Below are positions 43,229 through 53,659 of a stretch of DNA of 64,000 nucleotides, one piece after another. A model generated the notes under the pieces. That model did not search any database. It was not told the origin of the DNA and saw nothing but the letters and a program-made list of their open reading frames with translations. A program made the position numbers and the translations under genes. The stretch is from contig NZ_CP134196.1 in NCBI RefSeq assembly GCF_031585635.1, positions 186,001 to 250,000 on the forward strand. Direction: 5' to 3'. Positions within the stretch are counted from its first letter, which is position 1; each line of letters begins with the position of its first letter. This DNA is from Paraburkholderia sp. FT54. GTDB lineage: Bacteria; Pseudomonadota; Gammaproteobacteria; Burkholderiales; Burkholderiaceae.

Positions 43229-44326
43229 TCATCGGCAACTTGAATGTCGTCGAAACTTGACGGTGTGAAACTCACTGCGTGGAACTGTCTTTTCTTGATT
43301 CGTCTTCTTCGTGTCCGGCTTATCTACAACTTGGTTTTTCTTCGCTCCTTTCCCTGATTTCCCTTGTGGTTGCCGTATTCTGTCCAGAAACCTTCCCAAG
43401 GTCAGCCGTGGCGCAGAACCAGCGCGCCACCACCGCGTTATTGCTGCATCAATGTGAATTTCAAACCGTCCGTTTTGGACGAATTTGACGCCGCCGCTAA
43501 CAAGGATTGTTGTTGCCGGTGGATATCGTTCCCGACACGCCTGCTCCTGGCGAATCTCCCACGCCAACTCAACCGCAGCCGGCGTCATCGACGCGACGAC
43601 CAGTGCACCAACTGCCTCATTGATCGGTGCTCCGGCAATCGACTGACAGGTAGGTTCTCCATGAGCGCCTTGCGCTCGGTCGCAGACATACCAGGCTTCC
43701 TGTCGTCCGCGTCGCGTGGCGTACCGGAGCCGGAGATGCCGACCACAACGCCTGCAGACAGCGCGGCCCTGCAGTAGAGCAGCTCCCTCGCGTGGTGGCG
43801 ACGATCGCGCAACTTCGTACCCACGACCATTTGTTTCCAGAACCTTGAGGTTCTGCTGAAACTGCTCCCAGGTAATATATCCGGGATGGGCGTCCGGGAT
43901 CCAGGCAAGCCAGTCATTGCGATCACGTCTTCGAGGCACCTTCCACCCGTCTGCAATTCTCCGATAGTGCCGTCGGCCGTAGGCGTAGGCACCTGCGTAG
44001 CGCGGATTGTTCAGCATCCGAAGTGCCGTCGACGCGGTGAGGTGCTGGAACGTTACGAACTTCTCGTTGCGCGTGCAGGACGGGAACAGAAGGCCTTCAT
44101 TCTTGAAGACCTTGACCGTCTGACTGGCGGAGCCGACCCGCCAGAATATCTCGAAGAAGTACGCGATGGTCTCCCTGACCTGCGAATCCGGGTCAAGCAC
44201 TACGTTGCCGAGTTCGTCGTAGACAAAGCCGGTTGGTAGCAGGCAGCGATGCTCGCCGCGCTTGACCTTGTTCAGGATTCCGCCGCATAGTCGTGCTTTG
44301 AGAACATGCAGTTCGGCTTCGCTCAT
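43229..44326 (-). pseudogene. Large serine recombinase lacking its catalytic domain
   Basis: A 365-residue frame that begins in the hinge of a large serine recombinase: 'MSEAELHVLKARLCGGILNK'. The Recombinase domain follows ('TASTALRMLNNPRYAGAYAY'), then the zinc-ribbon 'CRRCGRHLRLRYATRRGRQE' with 'WYVCDRAQ'. The N-terminal resolvase domain with the nucleophilic Ser is missing. After 'VELAWEIRQEQACRERY' the family sequence ends and an unrelated Lys-rich tail follows, so the 3' end is also rearranged. It is inactive as a recombinase but might still bind DNA. Confidence 0.75.
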
Positions 44327-44911
44327 TGTTCGTTTGAGCAGGGGGCTGCGCTAGGAGCTGTCCGGTCGGGAGGACAGCGTGGTGTATCGCAGGCTCAGAT
44401 ATTCCGAGCGGTGTAAGAGCACGTCTCCTGATTAATAATGCTAAACGTGCAATTGTCCGTGCCCGTCGACGATCACGATCGAGGAATCTCCCGCTGATTG
44501 AAATGCGCGACGGGGTTGCAAACCTCGGGCAGGAGGTCCAATTATCTCAATAACCTGTTCGAGCAGGACCATTGGACGATCACGCGACGAACGCGGCCAA
44601 TCCTGAGTTCAAGACCTTTTGCTGTGCCCGGATCCTCTGACCGACATTGAGATTATGCACACGATCATCAAAGAATTAAACGCGAACCGATTCCAGTGCG
44701 CCGGATGCAATAACACGGGCTTGACAAGATAGACAGAACCGCATTGGTGAAGTTGTTATTAAATCTCCGTTGCCGAGGCAAGGATGAAATGCTGGGCACT
44801 TGATTCGCTACGGAAGACTCTCTCGCCGACGTAGGCGGCTTCGAAGCGACAAACTTATCTTTCAAAAGCCTGTTACGACGAAAAAATCGGTGGACAAATT
44901 TTCGTCATCCC
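44327..44911. other. Intergenic, no gene recognised
   Basis: About 585 bases of lower-GC DNA with no convincing open frame. Confidence 0.4.
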
Positions 44912-45487
44912 TCATCGTCCGGCTTCTCCAATAGGCAAGAGAGATTTACCATGAGCGTCGTTAATTACTATAGCGGCAGACAAATAGAACGCTGAAACCG
45001 CAGTGAGTAATCCAATGTAACCCGAAGCGACCCGTAGACCTGTTGACGCTGTCCATTCACTACCGGACAAAAGGAAAAGCGCCATCCAAAGCAGTAAAAA
45101 GACAATCTGCAAAGCACGTGGAGAACGTAGCGTCGCGACCCACATGTAAAGAGTAAACATTCCCCACAAAAAAAAGTACCATCCGATAAATGCATGGGAG
45201 ACGTTGCCTCGAAGGAATTGGACAAAAATCGAATACGATAGCCAGAAACAACCGTAACTCAGGGACGCGGTACCGCCGAAAGTATTCCCACCTATGAATT
45301 CCAGGACCCCGGCAATGACTTGAGCCCCGCCCCCGTACGCAAGTGCACTGACAACGACAAGTGCTGTTGCGTCACCTGGAAACCAGCCTGCGTTGATCAT
45401 GCTCGATAGCCAAGTTGTTAGAGCAAAACCGGCTAAGCCTACCGCTGCAGGATTGCCTAGCTTTGCAACGTTGGATTTGTTGCTCAT
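44912..45487 (-). CDS. Acetate uptake transporter (GPR1/FUN34/YaaH)
   Basis: A 191-residue inner-membrane protein of the SatP/YaaH acetate-succinate channel family. The signature near the N-terminus is 'NPAAVGLAGFALTTWLSSMI' (family 'NPAPLGL'). Six hydrophobic segments follow, including 'VVVSALAYGGGAQVIAGVLE' and 'SLSYGCFWLSYSIFVQ'. Length and topology are normal. Codon use looks less GC-rich than in the neighbouring genes, which suggests a different origin. No operon partner is visible. Confidence 0.9.
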   Translation of the reverse strand: MSNKSNVAKLGNPAAVGLAGFALTTWLSSMINAGWFPGDATALVVVSALAYGGGAQVIAGVLEFIGGNTFGGTASLSYGCFWLSYSIFVQFLRGNVSHAFIGWYFFLWGMFTLYMWVATLRSPRALQIVFLLLWMALFLLSGSEWTASTGLRVASGYIGLLTAVSAFYLSAAIVINDAHGKSLLPIGEAGR

Positions 45488-45904
45488 TTATTTACCTGTA
45501 ATCGAACATGAGTAAATCACGGCGGACTAAGCTGGCGGGCCAAATATTCGCACTACGTGGGTGACGCTTCGCTTTGAGACGGTCGTCCTTAAGAGTGGCG
45601 TCTTAGCGAAATCGTCCACTATGAGGATGAAGGGGATCCGTCGCGACGGGCCGATAAATCATGGTTTTTCTGATTACTCACACATCACGCGTTTGAACGA
45701 AGGATCGTTGTATCTGACGTCGCTATCAAGGGTAGTTATGCAAAATGTAGAAATCCGCACCTCATCACGGAGTTATGGTATCCCGATCCTTATCGAGGGA
45801 TAAAGTGTGGCTGGTGTGTGACTTGTTCTCAACACGTTCGATCAATCAGTTTGCGCCAAATTCCCTCGAAATACTGCCATCATATCGTCGCACTCGCGGC
45901 AACC
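45488..45904. other. Intergenic, nothing recognised
   Basis: About 415 bases upstream of the acetate transporter; presumably its promoter lies here, but no boxes are convincing. Confidence 0.35.
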
Positions 45905-46125
45905 AATATGGATACTTGCTGTTCGGACCCGAGTGCCTGAGCCGCGCATTGCACGTCACAGGCACGTTGCAGTGTCCACATCAGCCAGAAAGCCTTCGGC
46001 AGTGAGGCCGCCGCCACAAGCAGGCCATGGTTACGCAGTATCAGGGCATTTTTGTTGCCCAGGCTGGCGACCAGCCGTGGCTGTTCGCCGGGATGAACGG
46101 TGCTGCCCTCGAAGGGATGATAGGC
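45905..46125 (-). pseudogene. Class II aldolase/adducin fragment
   Basis: The minus strand reads 'PFEGSTVHPGEQPRLVASLG', then 'NKNALILRNHGLLVAAASLP' and 'KAFWLMWTLQRACDVQCAAQ'. This is the C-terminal core of class II aldolase/adducin proteins, with the conserved 'LRNHGLL' metal-ligand His. Both ends are missing; an IS3 relic adjoins its 5' side. Confidence 0.7.
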
Positions 46126-46506
46126 AAACCGTGTTGACGCATCAGACGACCAACCCGCTTATCGTTGATGCGGCCGGCTTCATCCCGCAGTGCCCGAGGC
46201 ATGCGCCGTACCAGCCGCTCTTCGACACGTCCAGCGACTCGCACATCAATCCGACCAGGTAAGCGTTTCGATGTCGCTCGATCCAGGCGTACCTCACAGC
46301 GACTCCTTCGCGAAGTACGCCGCTGCTTTTTTCAGCATTTCTTTCTCCATTCGCAGCCGTGCATTTTCCTGCTTCAGGCGTGCGTTCTCAGCTTCCAGAT
46401 CCGTTACCGGTGGCCTTTGCCCACGCTTGACTGGCGCCTCCCCCTTACCCGTGTACTTCCGTTTCGGTACTGATTTCATCGCTTTCTCCACAAGGCTGAT
46501 TATCAA
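46125..46506 (-). pseudogene. IS3-family relic (orfA with deletion, orfB piece)
   Basis: OrfA lies at 46294-46506: 'MKSVPKRKYTGKGEAPVKRG', then the coiled coil 'VTDLEAENARLKQENARLRM' and 'KEMLKKAAAYFAKESL'. The helix-turn-helix between them is deleted. Then orfB pieces follow, 'YAWIERHRNAYLVGLMCESL' and 'DVSKSGWYG', and in a second frame 'INDKRVGRLMRQHGL', with the intervening segment missing. Non-functional. Confidence 0.75.
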
Positions 46507-46769
46507 CCTTATGGCGTCCGTTTTTCGGGGACCAGATCAATGACGGAATGAACCCCAAGCTTGCAGAAGGGGAGAGTCCTTATAGGTTGCTTCTGGCTGG
46601 AGCGGTTGCCGGGTGGGGCTTACACCCACGGGGAAAAGCGCCGCCGTAGCACGGCGCACGCTAGGAAGCGTCTTTCGCGGATCCGCTAGAATGCTCCACG
46701 GTTGAAACTGGCAGAACCAACCCATGCATGCCCTTGTCATCACGCCAATTCTTTGAAGATCACTCGATA

Positions 46770-47312
46770 ATGGACGGAAAAGTCATTGCGGTTCACGTCA
46801 ATGCCTCCCACACGTTTTCCAAACAATCCGTTTGGCAGATCATGTTGCTGAAAGGGTTGGGTGTTGAAGGCGATGCCCACTGTGGCGCCACGGTTAAACA
46901 CCGCTCGCGTGTTGCACGAGATCCCTCGCAACCCAATCTGCGCCAGGTGCATCTCATGCACGGTGAATTATTCGACGAGCTATTGGAAAAGGCGTTTAGA
47001 GTCCTACCTGGTGACCTTGGCGAAAACATCACGACCCGCGGGCTTGATCTTCTCTCGTTGCCCGTGGGTACAGAATTACATATCGGCGAGCATTCGGTCG
47101 TCACGCTCACTGGCCTGAGAAACCCGTGCGCGCAAATAGAGCAGTTCCAGCCGGGCGTCCTCTCAGCCGTTCTTGGTCGTTCGCCGGAAGGAAAGCTCTT
47201 GCGAAAGACCGGCGTGATGGGTGTTGAGACCACGGCGGGACCGGTAAGCTCGGGCGACGAAATCACCATCAAGGTACCGCCGCCGCCATACCGAGACCTT
47301 GAAATGGTATAG
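46770..47312 (+). CDS. MOSC-domain protein
   Basis: A 180-residue protein consisting of one MOSC domain, the beta-barrel used by molybdenum-cofactor sulphurases and the YiiM/YuaD group. Visible features are 'QVHLMHGELFDELLEKA', 'PGDLGENITTRGLDLLSLPV', 'GTELHIGEHSVVTLTGLRNP' and the conserved Cys in 'RNPCAQIEQFQPG'. No PLP or ferredoxin domain is attached. Small MOSC proteins may detoxify N-hydroxylated compounds or carry sulphur for Moco; which applies here is unknown. I start at ATG 46770. Confidence 0.85.
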   Translation: MDGKVIAVHVNASHTFSKQSVWQIMLLKGLGVEGDAHCGATVKHRSRVARDPSQPNLRQVHLMHGELFDELLEKAFRVLPGDLGENITTRGLDLLSLPVGTELHIGEHSVVTLTGLRNPCAQIEQFQPGVLSAVLGRSPEGKLLRKTGVMGVETTAGPVSSGDEITIKVPPPPYRDLEMV

Positions 47313-47379
47313 CTGTTGGAGATCGTTAATTTTCCTAGCGGTGTCCATGGAAGCGCTAATGATGTCCGTTGATTAACTC

Positions 47380-47760
47380 GGAAAATCCCCCGGCTCTGCC
47401 GGGGAGCCAGTAAAAGTTTGACGTATGCGGGAGCCGTCCATCGGTGAAACTCCCCCTCCTGAGCCGCCAAGCACACTAGAGGGAGAATCATAATGGACGA
47501 CTTTGATAGCCTAAGCCGCAGCAGATGAGAATGTAAATATCACGCGGTATTCATTCCGAAGTGCCGTAGAAAGGTGTTGTACGCGCAGCTGAGGGGACAT
47601 CTGGGTGGGGTCTTTCGACGACTGGCTCAGCAAAAGGAGAGCGGGAAGAAGAAGGGCACCTGATGGCGGATCATGTTCATATGCTGTTGTCGATATCGCC
47701 AAAGTATGCGGTGTCACAGGTGGTCGGCTACATGAAGGTAGCGGCGCGATAGGCCAGAAG
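47380..47760 (+). pseudogene. IS200-family relic
   Basis: A hairpin CCCCGGC-TCT-GCCGGGG (47388-47404) is typical of an IS200/IS605 left end. After about 90 bases a TnpA-like frame begins at 47493 ('MDDFDSLSRSR'), is interrupted by TGA where Trp is expected, and continues 'ECKYHAVFIPKCRRKVLY' and 'GHLGGVFRRLAQQ'. A frameshift leads to the HUH segment 'LMADHVHMLLSI' and 'PKYAVSQVVGYMK'. The rest, including the catalytic Tyr, is lost. Confidence 0.75.
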
Positions 47761-48061
47761 CGACAATCACCCCAGCGCGCGTTCGCGCCAACGGATGAGC
47801 GCTTCCAGGCGACGCGACAGGCACTTGACGACGACCCGTTAGAGCCAGTCAGCCGAATTGCGCAAAGGACAGCTGTTACACCGATATGAGACGGCCGCCA
47901 ATCAAACCGTGCTCATTCTGTTGAGCGGTGAAAGTCGCCCGGTGCAGATTGATTCCAACCTGCACTGGGCGAGCGGGTATGCAGTGCGCAGGTGGGGGCC
48001 AATGGCATGAAACAGATCGCCAAAGGTTGTCCCGTCCTGCTTCGCGCGAAGTCTCTCCGAG

Positions 48062-51000
48062 TCATGACGCGCTCTCGCCAATCGAAGGCAGACTGAACTG
48101 GAATGTGGCGCCCTGTCCGGCATGGCTGGATGCCCACAACCGTCCTCCGTGAGCTTCGATGATCGAACGGCAGATCGACAGCCCCATGCCCATCCCGTCG
48201 GCCTTGGTGGTAAAGAAAGCGCTGAACAGCCGGTCCGCGTTGGCCGGATCGATGCCCGGGCCGGAGTCCTGAACCGCGACGACCACGTGTCCCTCCGTAT
48301 CCCGGCGCGATTCGATCAGTAGCTCACGTGCGTCGTCGCCAATCTCAGCCATCGCCTGCATCCCGTTCATCATCAGATTGATTAGCACCTGCTGAAGCTG
48401 CACCCGATCGCCGAGCAGCGCAGGCAATCCGGAGCCGAGCCTGAGAGACAACGATACCCGACGGTTCGAGACTTCGCGCTGCACCAGCAGCACCACGTCA
48501 TTGATCACATCGTTGAGTTCGAGGCGCGTCTTCTGCGGCGCGGCGCTCCGCGTGAGCGAACGGATATGCTGGACGATCGCGCTCGCGCGCCCGCCTTCGG
48601 CGATCATGTGCGTCACGCAGGCCCGCACCTCCTCGGGCTGCGGCGTCCGGTGGCCGAGCCAGCGCAGGCACGCCTCGCCGCTCGTCACGATCGCACTGAG
48701 CGGCTGCCCGACTTCGTGGGCGATGGACGCACTCAGCTCCCCGAGCGTCGTCACGCGCGTTGCATGCGCGAGTTCCGCCTGGAGCGCCAGCAACTGCTCC
48801 TGCGCGCGCTTCGCCTCGACCCGCCGCGTGGCAAGCTCGGCCTCGGCCTTCTTGCGTTCGCTCAGATCGAGCACGAAGGCCACGCCGTTTTCCTGCGAAC
48901 CTTCCAGTAAGGCCGCGCCGATCAGCACCGGAATGCGCCGGCCATCCTTGCGAATGTATTCCTTCTCATAGGGCTGGCAGGTCCCCCCTTGCCGGAGTAC
49001 GTCAAGTGCGTGGGCATCGGCGGCGCGATATTCCGGGGGTGTCATGCCGGCCCACCCGACCTGGCCTGACAGCAGTTCCGGTCGCGAGTAGCCAACGATG
49101 CGCAGAAACTCGTCGTTCGCGTCCGTCGCCATTCCGGTCACGTTCCAGAAAAACAGTCCGATGATGTTCGACTCGACGAGCCGCCGGATGCGCGCTTCGC
49201 GCTCGCGCAACTCTTCCTCGGCCAGCTTGCGTTCCCTGTTTTCGCGCTGCACATCGGCATAGAGCAGCGCGTTCTCCAGCGCGATCGCGGCCTGCGAGGC
49301 GAGCAGCTTCAGCACTGCAATGCGCGATGGGGCAAACACGCGGGGCGCCAGGCTGTTTTCGAGGTATAGCACGCCGATAAGCTTGGCCTGCGCGAGCAAC
49401 GGCAAGCAGAGAATGGACCGCGCCTGCCGCTGCTGGATGTAACAATCAGCGGCGAACGGAGATTCGGCCGCGGCATCATCGAGGATAACGCTTTCCCCAG
49501 AGCGCAGGACATAGTGGAGCACCGACGCCGGCAGCACGGTCTCGGCCACGGACTCGTCGCACAAATGCACGGCCACCGTATCGCCGCTGGTTGTGGCTTC
49601 CGCAGCGATCCGCTGCGTAGCCCCTCGCGCAAGAATCAAAAGAACTCGCTCGGCGCCCGCCTGCGCCATCGCCGTGCGCATAAGGGTGTCGAGTAGTTTC
49701 TCCAGGACGATCTCGCCCGAGACGGCTTGAGACACCTTGATCACGGTCGCCAGGTCGAGGTGTTCGACCGGCGCGCCGATCGTGCTCGTCGGCCCTGCAA
49801 CAGGCGGCTCATGCGTAAGCTGCGGATATGACTGATCAAGCTGCCTCACCTTGCCATTGGCGCCCCAGCGGAGATAGCTGTAACGCGCATTTCCGAGGTA
49901 GACACGCGCAATTTCATCGAAGCCACGTGCCGCATAGAAGCGCGCGGCCACTTCGTAAGCGAGCCCCTCGTTATGGACAAAGCCGTTTGTGCGAGCTGAC
50001 CGGATGGCCTGTTCGTAGAGCTGCTCAGCATCAACCACGCGGCCTTCGATGCGGGCGATCTCGGCGCCGACCAGCGCGGCGCGGTTCTCGAAGTTCTCCG
50101 GACAATTCTCCGCCCAGACCTGCAGTTGTCGGTGATGCGCAGCCAGCGCTTCCATGCACTGCTGCCGCTCCCCGGCCGGTGCGCAGTCGCAGTAGGCCGC
50201 CTGGGCCAGCGCGCCGTAAAAGTGATATTCGGTTTCCTCAAAGTACAAGGCTGAGGTCCAAAGCAGCCGTTGCGCTTTTGAAGCGGCGTCCCGGGCCGCC
50301 GCATAGTCGCCGGCCAAATAGAGCGCCTGCAATTTCCGGATCCAATACCAACACGCAGCAAGCGTCAAGGCCGGGTTGCTGGATAAGTGGTGTTCGATGT
50401 GAAGCTCATTGAACTGCCCGTCGTCAAAGTAACCGAATTTCAACGTCAAGCCGCGCAGCATCCGAATCATCGCAAATTGCACAGCGATGACGTCAATGAC
50501 AAGGCCGAACCGCGCCTTCCTGGCGTATGCGAGGCCGTGTTCGGCTTCGCCTTGCACCTCGGGTAGCGGCTCGCCGGCGAAAAGCAGGTTCGAGTTGAGA
50601 TGCGTACACGTGTAGGCGCCATACGTGAGGTCTCCGTTCCGGTTCGCCGCTTCGAACGCGCGGCCCAACAGATCACGGCAAGCCCGCACGTGTTTCATCC
50701 AGCGCATGACAAAAACCGCGAAGCAAAGATAGGTGCTCGCCTCAAAGCGCTTTAGCCCGCGTCGTTCGACGAGTTCATAGCCGAGCTGGCCGAATCGAAA
50801 TCCGGCCGGGTAGTCGCCGAAACGCGGTCCAGCGACTCTGCCGAGCTGGACATAGGCGACACAGGAGGCATCACAGTTGCCGAGTTCGATGCTGAGACTG
50901 GCCGCCTTGCAGATCGTCAGGGAAGCCAGGTTCGCATCGGTAAAGCGGGCCGGCGGCAAAAGCTTACTCAGAACATCGACCGTGGCGAGGGACGCCGCGT

Positions 51001-53659
51001 CCGCCATCCGCGGCAAATCGATGAGATCCTCGATAGTCCGGCCCCCCAGCAGTGACCAGATGCGTTCATATTCATGTCGCACCTCCTCCTCTTTCGGATG
51101 AGGGGACCACGCGATACCGACATGCCGGAGGTATTCAAGACATACAGCAACCGCGCGGCCGCTCTGATCAAGTGTCGTGCAGACGTCGCTATGCAAGCAG
51201 GTGACGAGGGCGCGTTCGACCGTTGTTGCGGGACGCTTTGAGAGAGCCGTCAACCGCTCCTCTGCGATCGATAACTGGCCGGTCAAAAATTCGCATTCGG
51301 CCTGGTTCAGCTTTAGCGCAAAGACCAGCTCACGCCGGCGCTCCAAGCCATCTCCCGCCAACAGCGCCGCACCGGCATTGAAATAGGTGAGTGCCGAGGT
51401 AAAGGCCGTGGAAGACTTGGCGCGCTGGCCGGCGAGCAGATTGAACTCGGCGAGTTGCTCCCGCTCGTCGCAAGACGTTATCAAGGCCGCGCCGCGGTTG
51501 AGCTGACCCACGATCTCGAAGATCGCCTCTTCCCGTTTTTCCGGGGGTGTCTGTGCGGAAAGCAGACGTCCGATTCGCAGATGGGCCTCGGCGCGTGATG
51601 CTTCCGGGATCAGTGAATAGGCGGCTTCCTGCACCCGGTCGTGAACAAACTTATAGGAACCCTCCAGCCGCACAACCAACTCCTGACGAAGCGCCTCCCA
51701 CAGCGCCCCGTGGACCCGCGTCTCCGAGACCCCGAGTACGATCGAAAGCATGGCGATGGCTGCAACATTCCCCAAGCAGGCGAACTGTTGCAACGCCTGC
51801 TGCGTATCGGCTGGCAGGCGGGTCACCTTGGAAACTATCAGGTCGACGACATTGTCGGTATAGCTCCTGGCGTGAATGCTATGGAGGTCCCAGCGCCAAC
51901 ACGCCGCGTCATAGTCGAAAGTGAGTAATGCGTCGTCGGCAAGCGCCTGTAGAAACTGAATCACGAAGAACGGATTGCCGGCGGTCTTCTCCCGCACGAG
52001 CTGCGCCAGCGGCGCGGCACACGCCGGCTCGCCGTGAAGAGCATCTGCAATCAACTGCGCTATGTGCTCACGAGCGAGCGGTGCAAGCGTCATCTCCTCG
52101 ATTTTGGCGCCGGCTTTTTTGATCGTTTCGAGTTTGCGCATCAGCGGATGCGTGGCATCGACTTCATTGTCGCGATAGGCGCCGATCAGCATCAGATGTC
52201 GGAGATCCGAGCTGGTCAACAGATCCTCCAGCAAGTCGAGCGTTGTCGCGTCGAGCCACTGCAAATCGTCGAGGAACAGCATTAGCGGATGGTCCGGTCG
52301 TGCGAAGACGCCGATAAAACGCCGGAACACGACCTGAAAACGGCGTTGTGCCTGCTGCGGCTCAAGCTCCGGGACCGGCGGCGGCTCGCCGATGACGAGC
52401 TTCAATTCGGGGATGAGGTCGGTCATGAGCCGCGCATTCGGGTCCAGCGCTTCCAGCAACGCGCCGCGCCAGCTCGCCAGCTCCGTGTCGCGCTTGCCGA
52501 GCAGCGGCCGCACCAGGCTTTGAAAAGCCTGCACCAGCGTCGAATAGGGAATATCACGCTTGTACTGGTCGAACTTGCCGGAGGCGAAGAGCCCCCGACG
52601 AGGCACCAGCGCTTTGTGCATTTCATTGACGACCGAGGATTTGCCGATGCCGGAATAGCCGGCAACCAGCACGAGTTCGGGCGCACCGCGCTCGACGATT
52701 CGATCGAACGCGGCGACTAACGTATCGACCTCGCACTGTCGCCCGTACAGCCTCTCGGGAATCAGCAGGCGGTCGGGCGTGTCCTGTTCGCCCAGCGGGA
52801 AATCGTCGATGGGGTGATCGCCCCCCAGGCTGGCAAGGCAGCGTCGCAGGTCCCGTTCGACACCGCCCGCAGTCTGGTAGCGCTCTTCGGCCGTCTTGGC
52901 GAGCAGCTTCATGACGATGCGGGAAACCGGAGCCTGGATAGTGCGCAACCGCTCGCTGGGCGGCACCGGCTTTCGGGCGATATGGCAGTGCACCCATTCC
53001 ATGGGGTCAGCGGCCGTAAACGGCAGCATGCCGGTGAGCATCTGATACAGCGTGACACCGAGCGAATACAGGTCGCTTCGCGAATCAATGGAGCGATTCA
53101 TCCGGCCGGTCTGCTCGGGCGCCATGTAGGCGAGCGTGCCGGCGAGGGACTCCGGCGGTTCGGGCGCCTGTCTCTCTCGCGGCAGCCGCGAGGCGATGCC
53201 AAAGCCGGTCAGCCGCACCTGTCCATCCGTGCAGTTCACGAGGATATGGGCAGGCTTGAGGTCTTTATGGACGAGGCCGCGCTGGTGAAGTTTGCCCAGC
53301 GCTGCGGCGATGCCGACGGCGAGGCGCATAACGTTGCCCACCGCCATGGGCGCGCCGAGCAGCCGCTCGAGCGGCTCACCTCCCGGATCCTCAAGCACCA
53401 GCAGGGTTGCACGGTCTTCGCGCACCAGTTCCAGCGGCCGCACCGCCCACGCGCCATCGAGTTCGTCCTTCAATCCGAACTCGTGGGCGAGCCGATCGAG
53501 GCTAGCAGGTGAGGGATGTTCGACGGCGGACCGCGCGATGAGCACGGTGTCGTAGCCGCCATCGGCCGGCCGTCGTGCTCGACTCAACACCCGCTCGCCG
53601 TCCGCCCACAGGGTCTTGAGGCTGTTGCCCATCCCGTCGCGACCATATGTAGCATTCAT
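48062..53659 (-). CDS. Giant kinase/ATPase/GAF/PAS/histidine kinase
   Basis: A 1865-residue cytoplasmic signalling protein. Residues about 30-280 are a Ser/Thr-kinase-like domain with 'HKDLKPAHILVN' (131-142) and 'TGFGIASRL', where the Mg-binding DFG Asp is Gly, so activity is doubtful. Residues about 305-570 are an AAA-type ATPase with Walker A 'AGYSGIGKSS' and Walker B 'LMLFLDDLQWLD'. A long helical TPR-like region follows, then GAF ('ILCLPLLAQAKLIGVLYLEN') and PAS ('NIIGLFFWNVTGMATDANDE'). The end is a HisKA ('ASIAHEVGQPLSA') and HATPase_c ('GMGMGLSICRSIIEAHGG'). A ribosome site GGAGGG precedes ATG 53659. It resembles the trifunctional kinases known from Burkholderia and rhizobia. No response regulator is adjacent. 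Confidence 0.9.
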   Translation of the reverse strand: MNATYGRDGMGNSLKTLWADGERVLSRARRPADGGYDTVLIARSAVEHPSPASLDRLAHEFGLKDELDGAWAVRPLELVREDRATLLVLEDPGGEPLERLLGAPMAVGNVMRLAVGIAAALGKLHQRGLVHKDLKPAHILVNCTDGQVRLTGFGIASRLPRERQAPEPPESLAGTLAYMAPEQTGRMNRSIDSRSDLYSLGVTLYQMLTGMLPFTAADPMEWVHCHIARKPVPPSERLRTIQAPVSRIVMKLLAKTAEERYQTAGGVERDLRRCLASLGGDHPIDDFPLGEQDTPDRLLIPERLYGRQCEVDTLVAAFDRIVERGAPELVLVAGYSGIGKSSVVNEMHKALVPRRGLFASGKFDQYKRDIPYSTLVQAFQSLVRPLLGKRDTELASWRGALLEALDPNARLMTDLIPELKLVIGEPPPVPELEPQQAQRRFQVVFRRFIGVFARPDHPLMLFLDDLQWLDATTLDLLEDLLTSSDLRHLMLIGAYRDNEVDATHPLMRKLETIKKAGAKIEEMTLAPLAREHIAQLIADALHGEPACAAPLAQLVREKTAGNPFFVIQFLQALADDALLTFDYDAACWRWDLHSIHARSYTDNVVDLIVSKVTRLPADTQQALQQFACLGNVAAIAMLSIVLGVSETRVHGALWEALRQELVVRLEGSYKFVHDRVQEAAYSLIPEASRAEAHLRIGRLLSAQTPPEKREEAIFEIVGQLNRGAALITSCDEREQLAEFNLLAGQRAKSSTAFTSALTYFNAGAALLAGDGLERRRELVFALKLNQAECEFLTGQLSIAEERLTALSKRPATTVERALVTCLHSDVCTTLDQSGRAVAVCLEYLRHVGIAWSPHPKEEEVRHEYERIWSLLGGRTIEDLIDLPRMADAASLATVDVLSKLLPPARFTDANLASLTICKAASLSIELGNCDASCVAYVQLGRVAGPRFGDYPAGFRFGQLGYELVERRGLKRFEASTYLCFAVFVMRWMKHVRACRDLLGRAFEAANRNGDLTYGAYTCTHLNSNLLFAGEPLPEVQGEAEHGLAYARKARFGLVIDVIAVQFAMIRMLRGLTLKFGYFDDGQFNELHIEHHLSSNPALTLAACWYWIRKLQALYLAGDYAAARDAASKAQRLLWTSALYFEETEYHFYGALAQAAYCDCAPAGERQQCMEALAAHHRQLQVWAENCPENFENRAALVGAEIARIEGRVVDAEQLYEQAIRSARTNGFVHNEGLAYEVAARFYAARGFDEIARVYLGNARYSYLRWGANGKVRQLDQSYPQLTHEPPVAGPTSTIGAPVEHLDLATVIKVSQAVSGEIVLEKLLDTLMRTAMAQAGAERVLLILARGATQRIAAEATTSGDTVAVHLCDESVAETVLPASVLHYVLRSGESVILDDAAAESPFAADCYIQQRQARSILCLPLLAQAKLIGVLYLENSLAPRVFAPSRIAVLKLLASQAAIALENALLYADVQRENRERKLAEEELREREARIRRLVESNIIGLFFWNVTGMATDANDEFLRIVGYSRPELLSGQVGWAGMTPPEYRAADAHALDVLRQGGTCQPYEKEYIRKDGRRIPVLIGAALLEGSQENGVAFVLDLSERKKAEAELATRRVEAKRAQEQLLALQAELAHATRVTTLGELSASIAHEVGQPLSAIVTSGEACLRWLGHRTPQPEEVRACVTHMIAEGGRASAIVQHIRSLTRSAAPQKTRLELNDVINDVVLLVQREVSNRRVSLSLRLGSGLPALLGDRVQLQQVLINLMMNGMQAMAEIGDDARELLIESRRDTEGHVVVAVQDSGPGIDPANADRLFSAFFTTKADGMGMGLSICRSIIEAHGGRLWASSHAGQGATFQFSLPSIGESAS

